From assembly GCF_004570875.1 (NCBI RefSeq), contig NZ_SPQK01000002.1, positions 248,001 to 312,000 of the forward strand: a stretch of 64,000 nt of DNA, read 5' to 3'. Source of the DNA: Blastococcus sp. CT_GayMR16 (GTDB lineage Bacteria > Actinomycetota > Actinomycetes > Mycobacteriales > Geodermatophilaceae). This document shows positions 1-10,011 of the stretch, piece after piece. A program made the position numbers and the translations under genes. The stretch's first letter is position 1. Each line of letters begins with the position of its first letter. The notes beneath the pieces are model-generated. The model worked only from the letters and a program-made list of their open reading frames with translations. It ran no database searches and was not told the DNA's origin.

Positions 1-8
1 GCACGTCC

Positions 9-81
9 GCCGCCTTAGCTCAGTCGGTAGAGCATCTCACTCGTAATGAGAAGGTCGTCGGTTCGATTCCGACAGGCGGCT
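9..81 (+). tRNA. tRNA-Thr (anticodon CGT)
   Basis: The sequence folds as a 73-nt cloverleaf. The acceptor arm GCCGCCT pairs with AGGCGGC, and the T arm carries GGTTCGATTCC. The anticodon stem TCTCA/TGAGA encloses the loop CTCGTAA, giving anticodon CGT, which reads ACG (Thr). The discriminator is T and no CCA is encoded. A second Thr tRNA (TGT) lies near 43819. Confidence 0.93.
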
Positions 82-147
82 CTCCTCCACCAGCGGGTTC
101 GTCCACCAGGACGGGCCCGCTGAGTCGTCTCCGGGGCCCCGTCGGGC

Positions 148-522
148 TCAACCTGCTCGCTCGGCGGCACTCCGCTCGATGCAGAACTCGTTGCCCTCGG
201 GGTCCCGCAGGGTCACCCAGCCGGTGCCGTCAGGGCGGCGGTGGTCCTCGTACAGGGTCGCGCCCAGGGCCAGGACGCGGTCGACCTCGGCGTCCCGCGT
301 GCGCTCGGTCGGCACCCAGTCGATGTGCACCCGGTTCTTGACCGCCTTGACATCAGGCACGCGGATGAAGAGCAGTCCGGGAACGGGTTCGGGCGCCTCG
401 ACGAGGACCTCGTCGTCACCCGGTGCGTCCTCGTCGGAGACCGGCCAGCCGGTGACCGAGGCCCAGAACGTGCCCAGCTCGTAGGGATCGGCGCAGTCCA
501 CGGTCACGTGGCGAAGGATCAT
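148..522 (-). CDS. VOC-superfamily (glyoxalase/bleomycin-resistance-like) protein
   Basis: This is a 124-residue single VOC module. The start ATG (complement of 520-522) opens MILRHVTVDCADPYELGTFW, the usual first strand and helix of the fold. An in-frame extension to 717 was rejected because it runs through the ppa terminator hairpin and into ppa. The second half has KNRVHIDW and, near the end, DPEGNEFCIE; VOC families place metal or substrate ligands in these positions. Substrate cannot be assigned. It resembles the broken VOC gene at 62655-63042, which shares the KNR-H-D and DPEGNEFC segments, so the two are probably paralogues. It is a single gene, head to tail behind ppa but separated from it by a strong terminator. 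Confidence 0.8.
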   Translation of the reverse strand: MILRHVTVDCADPYELGTFWASVTGWPVSDEDAPGDDEVLVEAPEPVPGLLFIRVPDVKAVKNRVHIDWVPTERTRDAEVDRVLALGATLYEDHRRPDGTGWVTLRDPEGNEFCIERSAAERAG

Positions 523-569
523 GGCGGCCGACGCTATCGGCGGCCGCGCGCGGTGGCACCCGACTAACG

Positions 570-608
570 ACGGACGGCGGCACACCTCAGTGAGGTGTGC
601 CGCCGTCC
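570..608 (-). terminator. Strong hairpin terminator of ppa
   Basis: An 18-bp perfect stem (CGGACGGCGGCACACCTC paired with its exact complement) closes a 3-nt AGT loop. It lies 30 bp beyond the ppa stop codon and 47 bp before the VOC start. No U-run follows, as is common for terminators in GC-rich actinobacteria. Being symmetrical, it could act on either strand, but ppa is the only gene ending here. Confidence 0.75.
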
Positions 609-638
609 GGGCGAGCGAGAAGACCAGGACGACCCGGA

Positions 639-1133
639 TCAGGTGTGGTAGTTCCCGTCCTTGGCGCGCTGGATCGAGGCCATGATCTCGGCCTCGGCAG
701 CCTCGCGGCCGACCCACTCGGCGCCCTCGACCGACTTGCCCGGCTCGAGGTCCTTGTAGGTCTCGAAGAAGTGCTGGATCTCCAGCCGGTCGAACTCCGA
801 CACGTCGGAGATGTCGACCAGGTGGGCCTGCCGGGGGTCCGTCGCCGGAACGGTGAGGACCTTGTCGTCCCCGCCCTTCTCATCGGTCATCCGGAACATG
901 CCGATGGCCCGGCAGGTGATGAGGCATCCGGGGAACGTCGGCTCCTCGAGCAGCACCAGGGCGTCGAGCGGGTCGCCGTCCTGCCCCAGGGTGTTCTCGA
1001 TGTAGCCGTAGTCCGCCGGATAGCGGGTGGAGGTGAACAGCATCCGGTCCAAGCGGATGCGTCCGGTGGCATGGTCCAGCTCGTACTTGTTCCGCTGGCC
1101 CTTCGGGATTTCTACCGTCACGTCGAACTGCAC
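639..1133 (-). CDS. ppa: Inorganic pyrophosphatase (soluble, family I)
   Basis: This cytoplasmic enzyme hydrolyses pyrophosphate to two phosphates and so drives biosynthetic reactions forward. The protein opens [20 protein letters not shown], carries the active-site signature [10 protein letters not shown], and has further metal-binding Asp residues in GGDDKVL and the KDLEPGK segment; the length of about 164 residues is typical. I chose the GTG at 1131-1133 because actinobacterial homologues start at MQFDVT. A GTG at 1151 would add six residues and neither has a clear Shine-Dalgarno. The gene is divergent from dacB with a 56-bp gap; ppa next to dacB is conserved in mycobacteria. Confidence 0.95.
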   Translation of the reverse strand: MQFDVTVEIPKGQRNKYELDHATGRIRLDRMLFTSTRYPADYGYIENTLGQDGDPLDALVLLEEPTFPGCLITCRAIGMFRMTDEKGGDDKVLTVPATDPRQAHLVDISDVSEFDRLEIQHFFETYKDLEPGKSVEGAEWVGREAAEAEIMASIQRAKDGNYHT

Positions 1134-1189
1134 CCGCTTAGTGTGACCCACGGCGACCCCGCGTATTCGGCGGAGGTCCCTCTCAGGGG

Positions 1190-2611
1190 GTGGGCACCAT
1201 CGCGTCGAGCGGTTCGACGATCGTCACAGCGAAGACAGGGCGCTTCCGGCGACGCCTCGCGATGGGGGTCATAGGCCTCGTCCTGCTGCTCATCGCGGGC
1301 ATCGTCGGCGTGGGCGTGCTGCTGACCGGCGGAGGTGGGGACGACGGCACCGACGCCGTCGCCGTCCCCGAGGCCGTGCTGCCCGACCTCGGCGACTCGG
1401 TGCCCGTGCTCGCCGCGCTCTCCAGCGACGCACCCGCTCCCGACCCGACGGTCCTCAGCAGCCAGCTGACCCCGCTGCTCACGGCGGCCGGTCTCGGGGA
1501 CGGCGTCTCCGCCGAGGTCGTGGACGTCGCCACCAAGGACGTCCTCCTCGACCTGGACGCCGCCGATCCGGCGACCCCCGCATCGACGGCCAAGCTGCTC
1601 ACCGCCGCGGCCGCACTGACCACGCTCGAGCCGTCGGACACCCTGGAGACGACGGTCGTCGCCGGCGCGACCCCCGGTGAGGTCGTCCTGGTCGGCGGCG
1701 GCGATCTCACGCTCTCCCGCACCGCCCCGTCCCAGACGTACCCGGGGGCGCCGACGGTCGCGGACCTCGCCACCCAGGTCGTCGCTGCGATGCCGGCCGG
1801 CACGGCGGTGACCCGCGTCGTCGTCGACAGTTCGCTGTTCACCGGCCCGCTGACCGCCAGCGGCTGGGGCACGGCCGATGCGCCGTCCAGCTACGCCGCC
1901 CCGGTCACCGCCACCGCCGTCGACGGCGCCCGCGTCAGTCCGGGATCGACGGCGCGCAGCGGCCAGCCCGGTCTGGACGCCGGCTCCGCGCTGGCCGACG
2001 CCTTGGGCGCGCGCGGCGCCACGGTGGTCCTCGGCGAGGCCCCTCCGGGGGCGAAGACGCTGGCGACGGTCCGCTCCGCGCCGATCTCCCGGCTTGTGGA
2101 GCAGGCCCTCTCGATGTCGGACAACATGCTCGCCGAGGCGCTCGCCCGGCAGGTGGCCATCGCCCGCGACCTCCCGGCCAGCTTCGAGGGGGCCGCGCAG
2201 GGCGTCACCGACGCGCTCCGGGAAGCCGGGATCGACGTCACGGGGGTCACGCTCTCCGACGGCAGCGGACTCTCCCGTGAGGACCGCGTCCCCGCCTCGG
2301 TCCTCACGGCAGTGGTCGGCGGCGCCGCCGACGACAGCCTGGACGGCACGTCCGCGATCCTCTCCGGGCTCCCGGTGGCCGGCTACGACGGCACCCTGTT
2401 CGACCGGGGCGAGGCCGGCAGCGCGCCGGGCACCGTCCGCGCCAAGACCGGCACGCTGCTCGGGGTGCACGCCCTCGCCGGCACGGTGGTGACCACCGAC
2501 GGGCGGCTGCTCGCCTTCGCCGTCGTGGCCGACGGGTCGGGCAGCGATGCCGCGGCGGAAGCCGCGCTGGACGAGGTGGCGGCGGCGCTGGCGGCCTGCG
2601 GCTGTCGGTGA
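1190..2611 (+). CDS. dacB: D-alanyl-D-alanine carboxypeptidase/endopeptidase (PBP4 type, S13)
   Basis: This is a cell-wall enzyme that trims D-Ala from peptidoglycan stem peptides or cuts cross-links. An N-terminal membrane anchor (about residues 24-47, rich in Leu/Ile/Val/Gly) follows a basic stretch. All three penicillin-binding motifs are present: PASTAKLL (SxxK nucleophile), [11 protein letters not shown] (SxN), and [15 protein letters not shown] (KTG). The 473-residue length fits the S13 family. The start is GTG; a GGAGG lies 13 nt upstream, a long spacing. It is followed by the metalloprotease gene after 30 bp, the same order as in mycobacteria. Confidence 0.92.
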   Translation: MGTIASSGSTIVTAKTGRFRRRLAMGVIGLVLLLIAGIVGVGVLLTGGGGDDGTDAVAVPEAVLPDLGDSVPVLAALSSDAPAPDPTVLSSQLTPLLTAAGLGDGVSAEVVDVATKDVLLDLDAADPATPASTAKLLTAAAALTTLEPSDTLETTVVAGATPGEVVLVGGGDLTLSRTAPSQTYPGAPTVADLATQVVAAMPAGTAVTRVVVDSSLFTGPLTASGWGTADAPSSYAAPVTATAVDGARVSPGSTARSGQPGLDAGSALADALGARGATVVLGEAPPGAKTLATVRSAPISRLVEQALSMSDNMLAEALARQVAIARDLPASFEGAAQGVTDALREAGIDVTGVTLSDGSGLSREDRVPASVLTAVVGGAADDSLDGTSAILSGLPVAGYDGTLFDRGEAGSAPGTVRAKTGTLLGVHALAGTVVTTDGRLLAFAVVADGSGSDAAAEAALDEVAAALAACGCR

Positions 2612-2641
2612 CGGGGCCCTTCCACCGGGTACCGTGAGGCG

Positions 2642-3724
2642 ATGACTAGCGCCTCCTCGATGGTCGACTGGGATCTGGCCGGCCGCACCGCCCGGCGGCT
2701 GATGAGCGCCGGACCGGCCACGACACGTGACGAGGCCGCGGACGTCGTCCGTGAGCTGCACGAGGCGGCCGCCGTCGCCGTCGCGCACGTCGAGAAGCTG
2801 ACCGGTCTGCGACCCGTTCCCGGCGGACCGGTCCCCGAGGTCGCGGTCGTCGACCGCCCCGGCTGGGTCGACGCCAACACGAGCGGCATGGCCGCGCTGC
2901 TGAACCCGCTGGTCGAGGCGCTCACGGAGAAGCAGGACTCCAAGCCCGGGGCGATCGCCACCGCCATCGGGTCGCGCGCCACGGGACTGCAGGCCGGCGG
3001 GCTGCTGGCCTTCCTCTCCTCACGCGTGCTGGGGCAGTACGAGGTCTTCGGCACGGGAGGCCGCCTGCTCCTGGTGGCCCCGAACATCGTCGCCACCGAG
3101 CGGAAGCTCGGCGTCGATCCGGCCGACTTCCGGCTCTGGGTCTGCCTCCACGAGGTCACCCACCAGTTGCAGTTCACCGCGGTCCCGTGGCTGCGCGGCC
3201 ACCTCGAGTCCGAGATCGCCGAGTTCGTGGAGGCCACCGACCTCACGTCCGACGTGCTCCGCGAGCGGCTGCAGGACGTCCTCCGCAGCGTCGGGGACGC
3301 CATCCGCGGCGGGGAGGGGGAGTCGGAGGGGCTGATGGCCCTCATCCAGGACCCCGCGCAGCGCGCCGTCCTCGACCGGGTCACCGCGGTGATGAGCCTC
3401 GTGGAGGGGCACGCCGAGTACGTCATGGACGGCGTCGGTCCGGACGTCGTCCCCACGGTGAAGACCCTGCGCAAGCGGTTCGCCCAGCGACGCAAGGGCC
3501 GGGGCCCGCTGGACCGCGTCCTGCGGCGGCTGCTGGGTCTGGAGCAGAAGATGAAGCAGTACGCCGAGGGTCGGATCTTTGTCGGCGGGGTCATCGACCT
3601 GGTCGGCATGGAGGGCTTCAACCGCGTGTGGGAGGGGCCTGCGAACCTGCCGCGGCTCGAGGAGCTCACCGCCCCCGAGCTGTGGGTGGAGCGCGTCATC
3701 GGCCGCCCGGCCATCCCCGCCTGA
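2642..3724 (+). CDS. DUF2342 zinc-dependent metalloprotease-like protein
   Basis: This 360-residue protein has an HExxH zinc motif, LHEVTHQLQF at about residues 169-178, and a downstream SLVEGHAEYVMDG segment that probably supplies a third ligand. The family (DUF2342, annotated as a putative hydrolase or F420-biosynthesis-associated protein) is widespread in actinobacteria, and its substrate is not known to me. There is no signal peptide. The gene sits between dacB and tilS as in M. tuberculosis. The ATG has no Shine-Dalgarno but TACCGT lies 6 nt upstream, so it may have its own leaderless transcript. tilS follows after 19 bp. Confidence 0.88.
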   Translation: MTSASSMVDWDLAGRTARRLMSAGPATTRDEAADVVRELHEAAAVAVAHVEKLTGLRPVPGGPVPEVAVVDRPGWVDANTSGMAALLNPLVEALTEKQDSKPGAIATAIGSRATGLQAGGLLAFLSSRVLGQYEVFGTGGRLLLVAPNIVATERKLGVDPADFRLWVCLHEVTHQLQFTAVPWLRGHLESEIAEFVEATDLTSDVLRERLQDVLRSVGDAIRGGEGESEGLMALIQDPAQRAVLDRVTAVMSLVEGHAEYVMDGVGPDVVPTVKTLRKRFAQRRKGRGPLDRVLRRLLGLEQKMKQYAEGRIFVGGVIDLVGMEGFNRVWEGPANLPRLEELTAPELWVERVIGRPAIPA

Positions 3725-3743
3725 CCCCGGCTCGCCCGACGCC

Positions 3744-4751
3744 ATGACCGGCCCTGACCCGTCGGTCGCGCGGATCCGCAGCGCCGTCCGGCCAGCGCTG
3801 ACCGCCTCCGACCAGCCGGTGCTCGTCGCCTGCAGCGGGGGCGCGGACTCCCTCGCGCTGGCCGCCGGCATCGCCTTCGAGGCGCCCCGCGCAGGGGTAC
3901 CGGCCGGCGCCGTGACGGTCGACCACGGCCTGCAGGCCGGCTCCGACGAACGGGCCGAGGCCACCGCGACCCTGCTGCGCAACCTCGGGCTCGCCCCGGT
4001 CACCGTCGTCCGGGTGGAGGTCGCCCGGCTTGGCGGCCCCGAGGCCGCGGCCCGGACGGCCCGCTACGACGCCCTGCGGACGGCGGCCGCCGAGCACGGG
4101 GCCCGTGTCGCCCTGGGGCACACCCTCGACGATCAGGCCGAGACCGTGCTGCTCGGGCTGGGCCGGGGGTCGGGTCCCCGGTCGGTGGCCGGGATGGTGG
4201 CGGAGCGGCCGCCCTTCTGGCGCCCGCTGCTCGGGATCCGGCGCGCGACCACATCGACGGCCTGTGCCGCGCTCGAGCTGCCGGTCTGGGACGACCCGTG
4301 GAACGACGACCCGGCCTACACCCGGGTGCGGCTGCGGACCGAGGCGCTGCCGCTGCTCGAAGAGGTGCTCGGCGGCGGTGTCGCGCCAGCGCTCGCCCGC
4401 ACCGCCGGACTGCTGCGCGAGGACCTCGACCTCCTCGACGGGCTCGCCCGCGCCGCACTGGAGGAACTCGCCGGCGACCGCGGCCTGCCGGCCCGGGAGA
4501 CGGCTGCGCTGCCCGCCGCGCTGCGCCGCCGGGTGCTCCGCGACTGGCTGCGCGCAGCCGCCGTGCCGGACCTGCAGGCGGTGCACCTGGCCGCCGTCGA
4601 CGCGCTGCTCACCGACTGGCGGGGGCAGGGTCGGGTCGACCTACCGGGCGGCGCGGGTGTCGTCCGGACGTCTGGCACCCTGACGCTGGTTCCCGCGCAG
4701 CACGGCGGCGGGCCGCCAGCCACCCCCGACCTCGAGGAGCCTGATCCGTGA
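3744..4751 (+). CDS. tilS: tRNA(Ile)-lysidine synthase
   Basis: TilS ligates lysine to C34 of tRNA-Ile(CAU), so that AUA rather than AUG is read; the reaction uses ATP. The PP-loop motif SGGADS lies at residues 31-36, followed by [12 protein letters not shown] and the family segment [16 protein letters not shown] substrate-binding C-terminal region follows; the protein has 335 residues, short for the family, as is usual in actinobacteria. The start ATG at 3744 was chosen over an in-frame ATG at 3579, which would sit inside the upstream gene. The stop overlaps the hpt start (GTGA), implying translational coupling. Confidence 0.93.
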   Translation: MTGPDPSVARIRSAVRPALTASDQPVLVACSGGADSLALAAGIAFEAPRAGVPAGAVTVDHGLQAGSDERAEATATLLRNLGLAPVTVVRVEVARLGGPEAAARTARYDALRTAAAEHGARVALGHTLDDQAETVLLGLGRGSGPRSVAGMVAERPPFWRPLLGIRRATTSTACAALELPVWDDPWNDDPAYTRVRLRTEALPLLEEVLGGGVAPALARTAGLLREDLDLLDGLARAALEELAGDRGLPARETAALPAALRRRVLRDWLRAAAVPDLQAVHLAAVDALLTDWRGQGRVDLPGGAGVVRTSGTLTLVPAQHGGGPPATPDLEEPDP

Positions 4752-5332
4752 CCGAGCCTGCGACGAAATCCGGAGCGCTGGGTCCCGACCACGGCTACGG
4801 CCCGGACATCGACCACGTCCTGCTGAGCGAGGAGCAGATCCAGGCCAAGATCGCCGAGCTCGCCGAACAGATCGCCACGGACTACGCCGGCAAGGAGGTC
4901 CTGCTGGTCGGTGTCCTCAAGGGCGCGGTGCTGTTCATGAGCGACTTCGCGCGGGCACTGCAGCTGCCGACGCAGATGGAGTTCATGGCCGTCTCCTCCT
5001 ACGGGTCGGCCACCAGCTCCTCCGGCGTCGTGCGGATCCTCAAGGACCTCGACCGCGACATCACCGACAAGCACGTGCTCGTGCTCGAGGACATCATCGA
5101 CTCCGGGCTCACGCTGTCGTGGCTGCTGAAGAACCTCGGCGGCCGCGCACCGGCGTCCCTGGAGGTCTGCGCCCTGCTGCGCAAGCCCGACGCCGTCAAG
5201 GTCGACGTCCCGGTGAAGTACATCGGGTTCGACATCCCCAACGAGTTCGTCATCGGCTACGGCCTGGACTACGCCGAGCGCTACCGCGACCTGCCCTACA
5301 TCGCCACCCTGAAGCCCGAGGTCTATCAGTGA
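4748..5332 (+). CDS. hpt: Hypoxanthine phosphoribosyltransferase
   Basis: This purine-salvage enzyme converts hypoxanthine (and usually guanine) plus PRPP to IMP/GMP. The PRPP-binding loop [13 protein letters not shown] lies at about residues 110-122. An N-terminal [11 protein letters not shown] segment and the C-terminal [18 protein letters not shown] segment are typical of bacterial Hpt. The start is GTG, overlapping the tilS stop by 4 bp. tilS-hpt-ftsH order is conserved in many bacteria. The stop codon TGA is also the first bases of the intergenic repeat described at 5330. Confidence 0.94.
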   Translation: MTEPATKSGALGPDHGYGPDIDHVLLSEEQIQAKIAELAEQIATDYAGKEVLLVGVLKGAVLFMSDFARALQLPTQMEFMAVSSYGSATSSSGVVRILKDLDRDITDKHVLVLEDIIDSGLTLSWLLKNLGGRAPASLEVCALLRKPDAVKVDVPVKYIGFDIPNEFVIGYGLDYAERYRDLPYIATLKPEVYQ

Positions 5333-5507
5333 CATCTGTCGGCCCTCCGGGCCGACGACCGCGGCCAGGAGCCGTCCCCGGCTCGCGCTGAGCCGGTCCG
5401 TCGCACTACGTGGGGAGCCTCCGGCCCCGCCGCGCAGCACGACCCTCGCAGGGCGGCTCGCCTCGACCCGTCGTCGGGGACCCTTCGGGCCCCACTCCTC
5501 CGGGCCA
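5330..5507 (+). repeat. Dispersed intergenic element, copy A (with hairpin head)
   Basis: This fills about half of the 337-bp gap between hpt and ftsH. It starts at the hpt stop codon (TGACATCTG) and forms a hairpin at 5338-5356, GTCGGCCC-TCC-GGGCCGAC. It continues with GCGGCCAGGAGCCGTCCCC at 5361-5379, then a GCTGAGC..GGTCCGTCGC module and a tail resembling GGGACCCTTCGGGCCCCACTC (repeated in two forms, near 5413 and 5476). The same order of parts occurs at 10559 and, more degenerate, at 37912. The rest of the gap (5508-5669) holds no gene that I can support and presumably carries the ftsH promoter. Confidence 0.65.
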
Positions 5508-5669
5508 TTCCGAGCGTGCGTCCAGCGGTTGCACAGGTGCCCCGGTGTACCGTCGATCACGACGACGCTGCACCCAGCGCCGGGGTGCTCGCCCCAGTCG
5601 CAGGCGGCGTCCCCGGACGATCAGGAGGGTGGACGGGCCGGCCGGAAACCCGGCGCCCGGCATCGGTGT

Positions 5670-7670
5670 ATGGAACGTAAGAAGATCTTTCGCTCCGTGT
5701 GGTTCTGGGTCGTTCTCGTCGTCCTCGTTGCCCTCACGTTCTCCTCGCTGTTCCGCGGCAACGGTGGCTACCAGGAGGTCTCGACCTCCACGGCCCTCGA
5801 ACAGTTCGCGGACGGCAACGTCCGGTCGGCGACGATCAACGACAAGGAACAGACGCTCGACCTCGAGCTGAGGAAGGCCGTCGAGGGCAGCGACAAGGTC
5901 ACCGCGGCCTACCCGCTCGGTGCCTCCGACGACGTCTTCGGCATCGTGTCCGGGACCTCGGCCGACGGCACCTCCACGGGCAGCGACGCCGTCGACTTCG
6001 ACACCAACGTCACCCAGGACAGCCTCCTCGTCAGCCTCCTGGTCAGCTTCCTGCCGTTCCTGATCCTCCTCCTGCTGCTGTTCTGGCTGTTCAACTCCAT
6101 GCAGGGCGGTGGCCGCGGGGTCATGGCCTTCGGCAAGTCCAAGGCCAAGCAGGTCACCAAGGACACTCCCAAGACGACGTTCGCCGACGTCGCCGGCGCC
6201 GACGAGGCCGTCGAGGAGTTGTACGAGATCAAGGACTTCCTGCAGAACCCGGTCAAGTTCCAGGCCGTGGGCGCGAAGATCCCCAAGGGCGTGCTGCTGT
6301 TCGGCCCGCCCGGAACCGGCAAGACGCTCCTCGCCCGCGCCGTCGCCGGCGAGGCCGGCGTGCCGTTCTTCTCGATCTCCGGCTCGGACTTCGTCGAGAT
6401 GTTCGTGGGTGTGGGTGCCAGCCGCGTGCGCGACCTGTTCGAGCAGGCCAAGCAGAACGCCCCCGCGATCATCTTCGTCGACGAGATCGACGCCGTCGGG
6501 CGGCACCGCGGCGCCGGTATGGGCGGCGGCCACGACGAGCGGGAGCAGACGCTCAACCAGATGCTCGTCGAGATGGACGGCTTCGACGTCAAGGGCGGCG
6601 TGATCATGATCGCCGCGACGAACCGGCCCGACATCCTCGACCCCGCGTTGCTGCGCCCGGGCCGCTTCGACCGGCAGATCGCCGTCGATCGGCCGGACAT
6701 GCTGGGTCGCAAGGCGATCCTGTCGGTGCACGCCAAGGGCAAGCCGCTCGCGCCCGACGTCGACCTGGAGACCGTGGCCCGCCGCACCCCGGGCTTCACC
6801 GGCGCAGACCTGGCCAACGTGCTCAACGAGGCCGCGCTGCTGACCGCCCGCCACAACGGGTCGCTGATCACCGACGCCAGCCTCGAGGAGGCGATCGACC
6901 GCGTGCTCTCCGGTCCGGAGCGCAAGACGCGGGCGATGAGCGAGAAGGAGAAGAAGGTCACCGCCTACCACGAGGGCGGGCACGCCCTGGTGGCGCACGC
7001 ACTGCCCAACCTGGACCCGGTGCACAAGGTGACGATCCTGCCGCGCGGCCGGTCGCTCGGGCACACGCTCGTGCTGCCGACCGAGGACAAGTACACCCAG
7101 ACCCGCTCGGAGATGATCGACACGCTGGCGTACGCGCTGGGTGGCCGGGCTGCCGAGGAACTGGTCTTCCACGAGCCGACCACGGGTGCGGGGAACGACA
7201 TCGAGAAGGCCACCTCGATGGCCCGCGCGATGGTCACCCAGTACGGCATGAGCGCCAAGCTCGGTGCGGTCAAGTACGGCAGCACCGACGCCGAACCGTT
7301 CCTGGGCCGCGACATGGGCTCCCGGCCGGACTACTCCGAGGCGGTGGCCGCCGACATCGACGCCGAGATCCGGGCGCTGATCGAGGCCGCGCACGACGAG
7401 GCCTGGGAGATCCTGGTCGAGTACCGGCCGGTCCTGGACCAGCTCGTGCTCGAGCTGATGGAGAAGGAGACGCTGTCCAAGGAGGACATGGCGCGCATCT
7501 GTGCGCCGGTCGTCAAGCGGCCCTCCCTCGCCCCCTACAACGGCTTCGGCAAGCGCACGCCGTCCGACCAGCCGCCCGTGCAGACCCCGTCCGAGCGGGC
7601 CGGCCAGAACGGTCACGCCGCCAACGACACGACCCCGGTCGGTGACGTCGGAGCTCCGGCTCCCCGATGA
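5670..7670 (+). CDS. ftsH: ATP-dependent zinc metalloprotease FtsH
   Basis: This hexameric membrane-bound AAA+ protease degrades misfolded and regulatory membrane proteins. Two transmembrane helices (about residues 9-28 and 117-143) flank an extracytoplasmic domain. Then come Walker A GPPGTGKT (212-219), Walker B with DEID (271-274), the second region of homology around [19 protein letters not shown], and the protease zinc motif HEGGH (434-438). The ATG at 5670 gives [13 protein letters not shown]; an in-frame upstream start at 5529 was rejected because it lacks homology. It heads the folate cluster: folE overlaps by 4 bp (ATGA). Confidence 0.96.
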   Translation: MERKKIFRSVWFWVVLVVLVALTFSSLFRGNGGYQEVSTSTALEQFADGNVRSATINDKEQTLDLELRKAVEGSDKVTAAYPLGASDDVFGIVSGTSADGTSTGSDAVDFDTNVTQDSLLVSLLVSFLPFLILLLLLFWLFNSMQGGGRGVMAFGKSKAKQVTKDTPKTTFADVAGADEAVEELYEIKDFLQNPVKFQAVGAKIPKGVLLFGPPGTGKTLLARAVAGEAGVPFFSISGSDFVEMFVGVGASRVRDLFEQAKQNAPAIIFVDEIDAVGRHRGAGMGGGHDEREQTLNQMLVEMDGFDVKGGVIMIAATNRPDILDPALLRPGRFDRQIAVDRPDMLGRKAILSVHAKGKPLAPDVDLETVARRTPGFTGADLANVLNEAALLTARHNGSLITDASLEEAIDRVLSGPERKTRAMSEKEKKVTAYHEGGHALVAHALPNLDPVHKVTILPRGRSLGHTLVLPTEDKYTQTRSEMIDTLAYALGGRAAEELVFHEPTTGAGNDIEKATSMARAMVTQYGMSAKLGAVKYGSTDAEPFLGRDMGSRPDYSEAVAADIDAEIRALIEAAHDEAWEILVEYRPVLDQLVLELMEKETLSKEDMARICAPVVKRPSLAPYNGFGKRTPSDQPPVQTPSERAGQNGHAANDTTPVGDVGAPAPR

Positions 7671-8284
7671 GCGAGGTCCCTGCCGAGCCCACCGACCCGG
7701 TAAGGCCGGGTCCGCGGAAGATCGACGAGGCGCGCGCCGCCGCGGCGGTCCGCGAGCTGCTGCTCGCCGTCGGCGAGGACCCCGACCGGCCGGGGCTGCA
7801 GGAAACCCCGCAACGGGTCGCCCGCGCCTACGCGGAGACCTTCGGCGGGCTCGGGCAGGACCCCTACGACATCCTGGCCACCACGTTCGACGAGAACCAC
7901 GACGAGATGGTCCTGGTCAAGGACATCCCGATGTACTCGACCTGCGAGCACCATCTGGTGCCCTTCCACGGGGCCGCGCACATCGGCTACATCCCGGGTG
8001 AGGACGGCCGGGTCACCGGGCTGTCGAAGCTGGCCCGGCTGGTGGACGTCTACGCCCGGCGGCCGCAGGTCCAGGAGCGGATGACCAGCCAGATCGCCGA
8101 CGCCCTCAACGACGTGCTGAAGCCGCGCGGCGTGCTGGTCGTCATCGAGGCCGAGCACCTGTGCATGGCGATGCGCGGCATCCGCAAGCCGGGCGCCACC
8201 ACGGTCACCTCCGCGGTGCGCGGCATCTTCCGCGACAATCCGGCGACCCGGAGCGAGGCGATGAGCCTCGTGCTCCGTCGATGA
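7667..8284 (+). CDS. folE: GTP cyclohydrolase I
   Basis: FolE catalyses the first step of folate synthesis, GTP to 7,8-dihydroneopterin triphosphate. The Zn-binding [10 protein letters not shown] segment (C93, H96) is followed by [10 protein letters not shown] and the [20 protein letters not shown] block. A later Cys in [10 protein letters not shown] completes the metal site. The length of 205 residues is typical. The start overlaps the ftsH stop (ATGA) and the stop overlaps the folP start (ATGA), so the genes are probably cotranscribed and translationally coupled. Confidence 0.96.
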   Translation: MSEVPAEPTDPVRPGPRKIDEARAAAAVRELLLAVGEDPDRPGLQETPQRVARAYAETFGGLGQDPYDILATTFDENHDEMVLVKDIPMYSTCEHHLVPFHGAAHIGYIPGEDGRVTGLSKLARLVDVYARRPQVQERMTSQIADALNDVLKPRGVLVVIEAEHLCMAMRGIRKPGATTVTSAVRGIFRDNPATRSEAMSLVLRR

Positions 8285-9129
8285 TCCCGCTGCCGCGCCC
8301 CGGTCGGTGCGTGGTGATGGGCGTCCTCAACGTCACCCCGGACTCCTTCAGCGACGGCGGCTGCTTCGCCGACACCCCCTCTGCGGTCGCGCACGGCCTG
8401 CTGATGCACGCCGCGGGCGCCGACTACGTGGACGTCGGTGGCGAGTCCACCCGTCCCGGGGCCGACCGGGTCGACGCCGAGGAGGAGTGCCGCCGCGTGC
8501 TCCCCGTCATCCGTGAGCTGAGCGCCGCGGGGGTGCGCACCAGCGTCGACACCACCCGGTCGGAGGTCGCCGAGGCCGCCATCGAGTCCGGCGCGACCCT
8601 CGTCAACGACGTCAGCGGCGGTCTCGCCGACGACGGCATGGCCAAGCTGGTCGCCGACGCCGGCGTCCCGTGGGTGCTCATGCACTGGCGTGGTCACAGC
8701 CGGGAGATGTACGCGGCCGCCCGCTACGGCGACGTCGTCACCGAGGTGTGTGCCGAGCTCACGGCCCGGGTCGAGGACGTCGTCGCCGCGGGGGTCGCGC
8801 CCGAGCAGCTGGTGCTCGACCCCGGGCTCGGCTTCGCCAAGCGCGCCGAGCACAACTGGGCCCTGCTGGCCGGGCTCGACCGGCTCGTGGGGCTGGGGCT
8901 GCCGGTGCTCGTCGGCGCCTCCCGCAAGACCTTCCTCGGCCGCCTGCTGGCCGGCGACGACGGTGCGGTGCGGCCGGCCGAGCTCCGCGACGACGCGACG
9001 CTGGCCACCACCGTCCTGGCCGCGCAGGCCGGCGCGTGGGGGGTGCGCGTGCACGACGCGGGCGCCTCGGTGGACGCCGTCCGCACCGTCGAGGCCGTGC
9101 GTGCCGCCCGGAGCGCCGTCCGTGGCTGA
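8281..9129 (+). CDS. folP: Dihydropteroate synthase
   Basis: FolP condenses 6-hydroxymethyl-dihydropterin pyrophosphate with p-aminobenzoate; it is the sulfonamide target. The signature [11 protein letters not shown] lies at residues 17-27, and [11 protein letters not shown] and a [12 protein letters not shown] phosphate-binding segment follow in family order. The start at 8281 (ATG overlapping the folE stop) gives 282 residues. The stop lies 8 bp inside folB. Confidence 0.96.
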   Translation: MIPLPRPGRCVVMGVLNVTPDSFSDGGCFADTPSAVAHGLLMHAAGADYVDVGGESTRPGADRVDAEEECRRVLPVIRELSAAGVRTSVDTTRSEVAEAAIESGATLVNDVSGGLADDGMAKLVADAGVPWVLMHWRGHSREMYAAARYGDVVTEVCAELTARVEDVVAAGVAPEQLVLDPGLGFAKRAEHNWALLAGLDRLVGLGLPVLVGASRKTFLGRLLAGDDGAVRPAELRDDATLATTVLAAQAGAWGVRVHDAGASVDAVRTVEAVRAARSAVRG

Positions 9130-9511
9130 TCCCCGCCCCGCCTCCCCGACGCCCGACCGCATCACGCTGCGCGGGGTGCGCGCCCACGCCCATCACGGCG
9201 TCTACGCCTTCGAGCGGGAGCGCGGGCAGATGTTCCGCGTCGACGCCGTCCTGGAGCTCGACACGCGCGCGGCGGCGGCGGGGGACGACCTCGACAAGAC
9301 CGTCAACTACGCCGAGCTGGCGCAGAAGCTGTACGCCGTCCTGACCGGCGAGCCGGTCAACCTGCTGGAGACGCTCGCCCAGCGCCTCGCGATGGTCTGC
9401 CTGGCCGACGCCCTGGTGGACGCCGTCGAGATCACCGTGCACAAGCCGCAGGCCGAGCTCGGGGTGCCGTTCGACGACGTCACCGTCACCATCCGCCGGG
9501 AACGCCCGTGA
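9122..9511 (+). CDS. folB: Dihydroneopterin aldolase
   Basis: FolB cleaves dihydroneopterin to 6-hydroxymethyl-dihydropterin and glycolaldehyde. The protein contains ITLRGVRAHAHHGVYAFERE (the conserved HHGV-E substrate site), DLDKTVNYAEL, and the C-terminal VEITVHKPQAEL with the catalytic Lys-Pro. The GTG at 9122 gives 129 residues and overlaps folP by 8 bp; no better-placed start was seen. The stop overlaps the folK start by 4 bp. Confidence 0.93.
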   Translation: MADPRPASPTPDRITLRGVRAHAHHGVYAFERERGQMFRVDAVLELDTRAAAAGDDLDKTVNYAELAQKLYAVLTGEPVNLLETLAQRLAMVCLADALVDAVEITVHKPQAELGVPFDDVTVTIRRERP

Positions 9512-10011
9512 GTCGTGCGGTGCTCTCGCTGGGCGCGAATCTCGGTGACCGGGCCGGCGCGATCCGGGCGGCGATCAAGGCCCTCAAGGACGACGGGCTG
9601 GTCGCCCGCTCGACCCTCTACGAGACCCCGCCGTGGGGTCCGGTCGAGCAGCCGCCGTACCTGAACGCCATCGTCGTGGTCTCCGGTCCGCGGGACGCCT
9701 CCGGGTGGCTGGTCCGGGCCCACGAGCTGGAGCAGGCGGCCGGCCGCACCCGCGAGCAGCGCTGGGGCCCGCGCACCCTCGACGTCGACATCGTCACGGT
9801 CACCGCGGACGACGGGACGCCGGTGCTGTCCGACGACCCGAGGCTGACGCTGCCGCATCCCCACGCGCACGAGCGGGCGTTCGTCCTGCTGCCGTGGGCG
9901 ACGCTGGAACCGGGCGCGGTGCTGCCCGGCAGGGGACGGGTCGCCGACCTGCTCGCCGCGCTGCCCGCCGACGACCTGCTGGCGGTCACCCGCTGGGACC
10001 ACCTGCATTGA
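9508..10011 (+). CDS. folK: 2-amino-4-hydroxy-6-hydroxymethyldihydropteridine diphosphokinase
   Basis: FolK (HPPK) transfers pyrophosphate from ATP to 6-hydroxymethyl-dihydropterin, making the FolP substrate. Residues include LSLGANLGDR near the N terminus, TLYETPPWGPVEQPPYLNA, and the hallmark RWGPRTLDVDI with metal-binding Asp residues, then LPHPHAHERAFVL. The GTG start overlaps the folB stop. The next gene begins with TTG, overlapping the folK stop (TTGA). Confidence 0.96.
   Translation: MSRAVLSLGANLGDRAGAIRAAIKALKDDGLVARSTLYETPPWGPVEQPPYLNAIVVVSGPRDASGWLVRAHELEQAAGRTREQRWGPRTLDVDIVTVTADDGTPVLSDDPRLTLPHPHAHERAFVLLPWATLEPGAVLPGRGRVADLLAALPADDLLAVTRWDHLH

Noticed and set aside
523-717. N-terminal extension of the first VOC protein
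   Set aside because: The extension crosses the ppa terminator and part of ppa and has no VOC similarity.
1118-2788. 556-residue minus-strand frame opposite dacB
   Set aside because: Antisense shadow; dacB has all penicillin-binding motifs.
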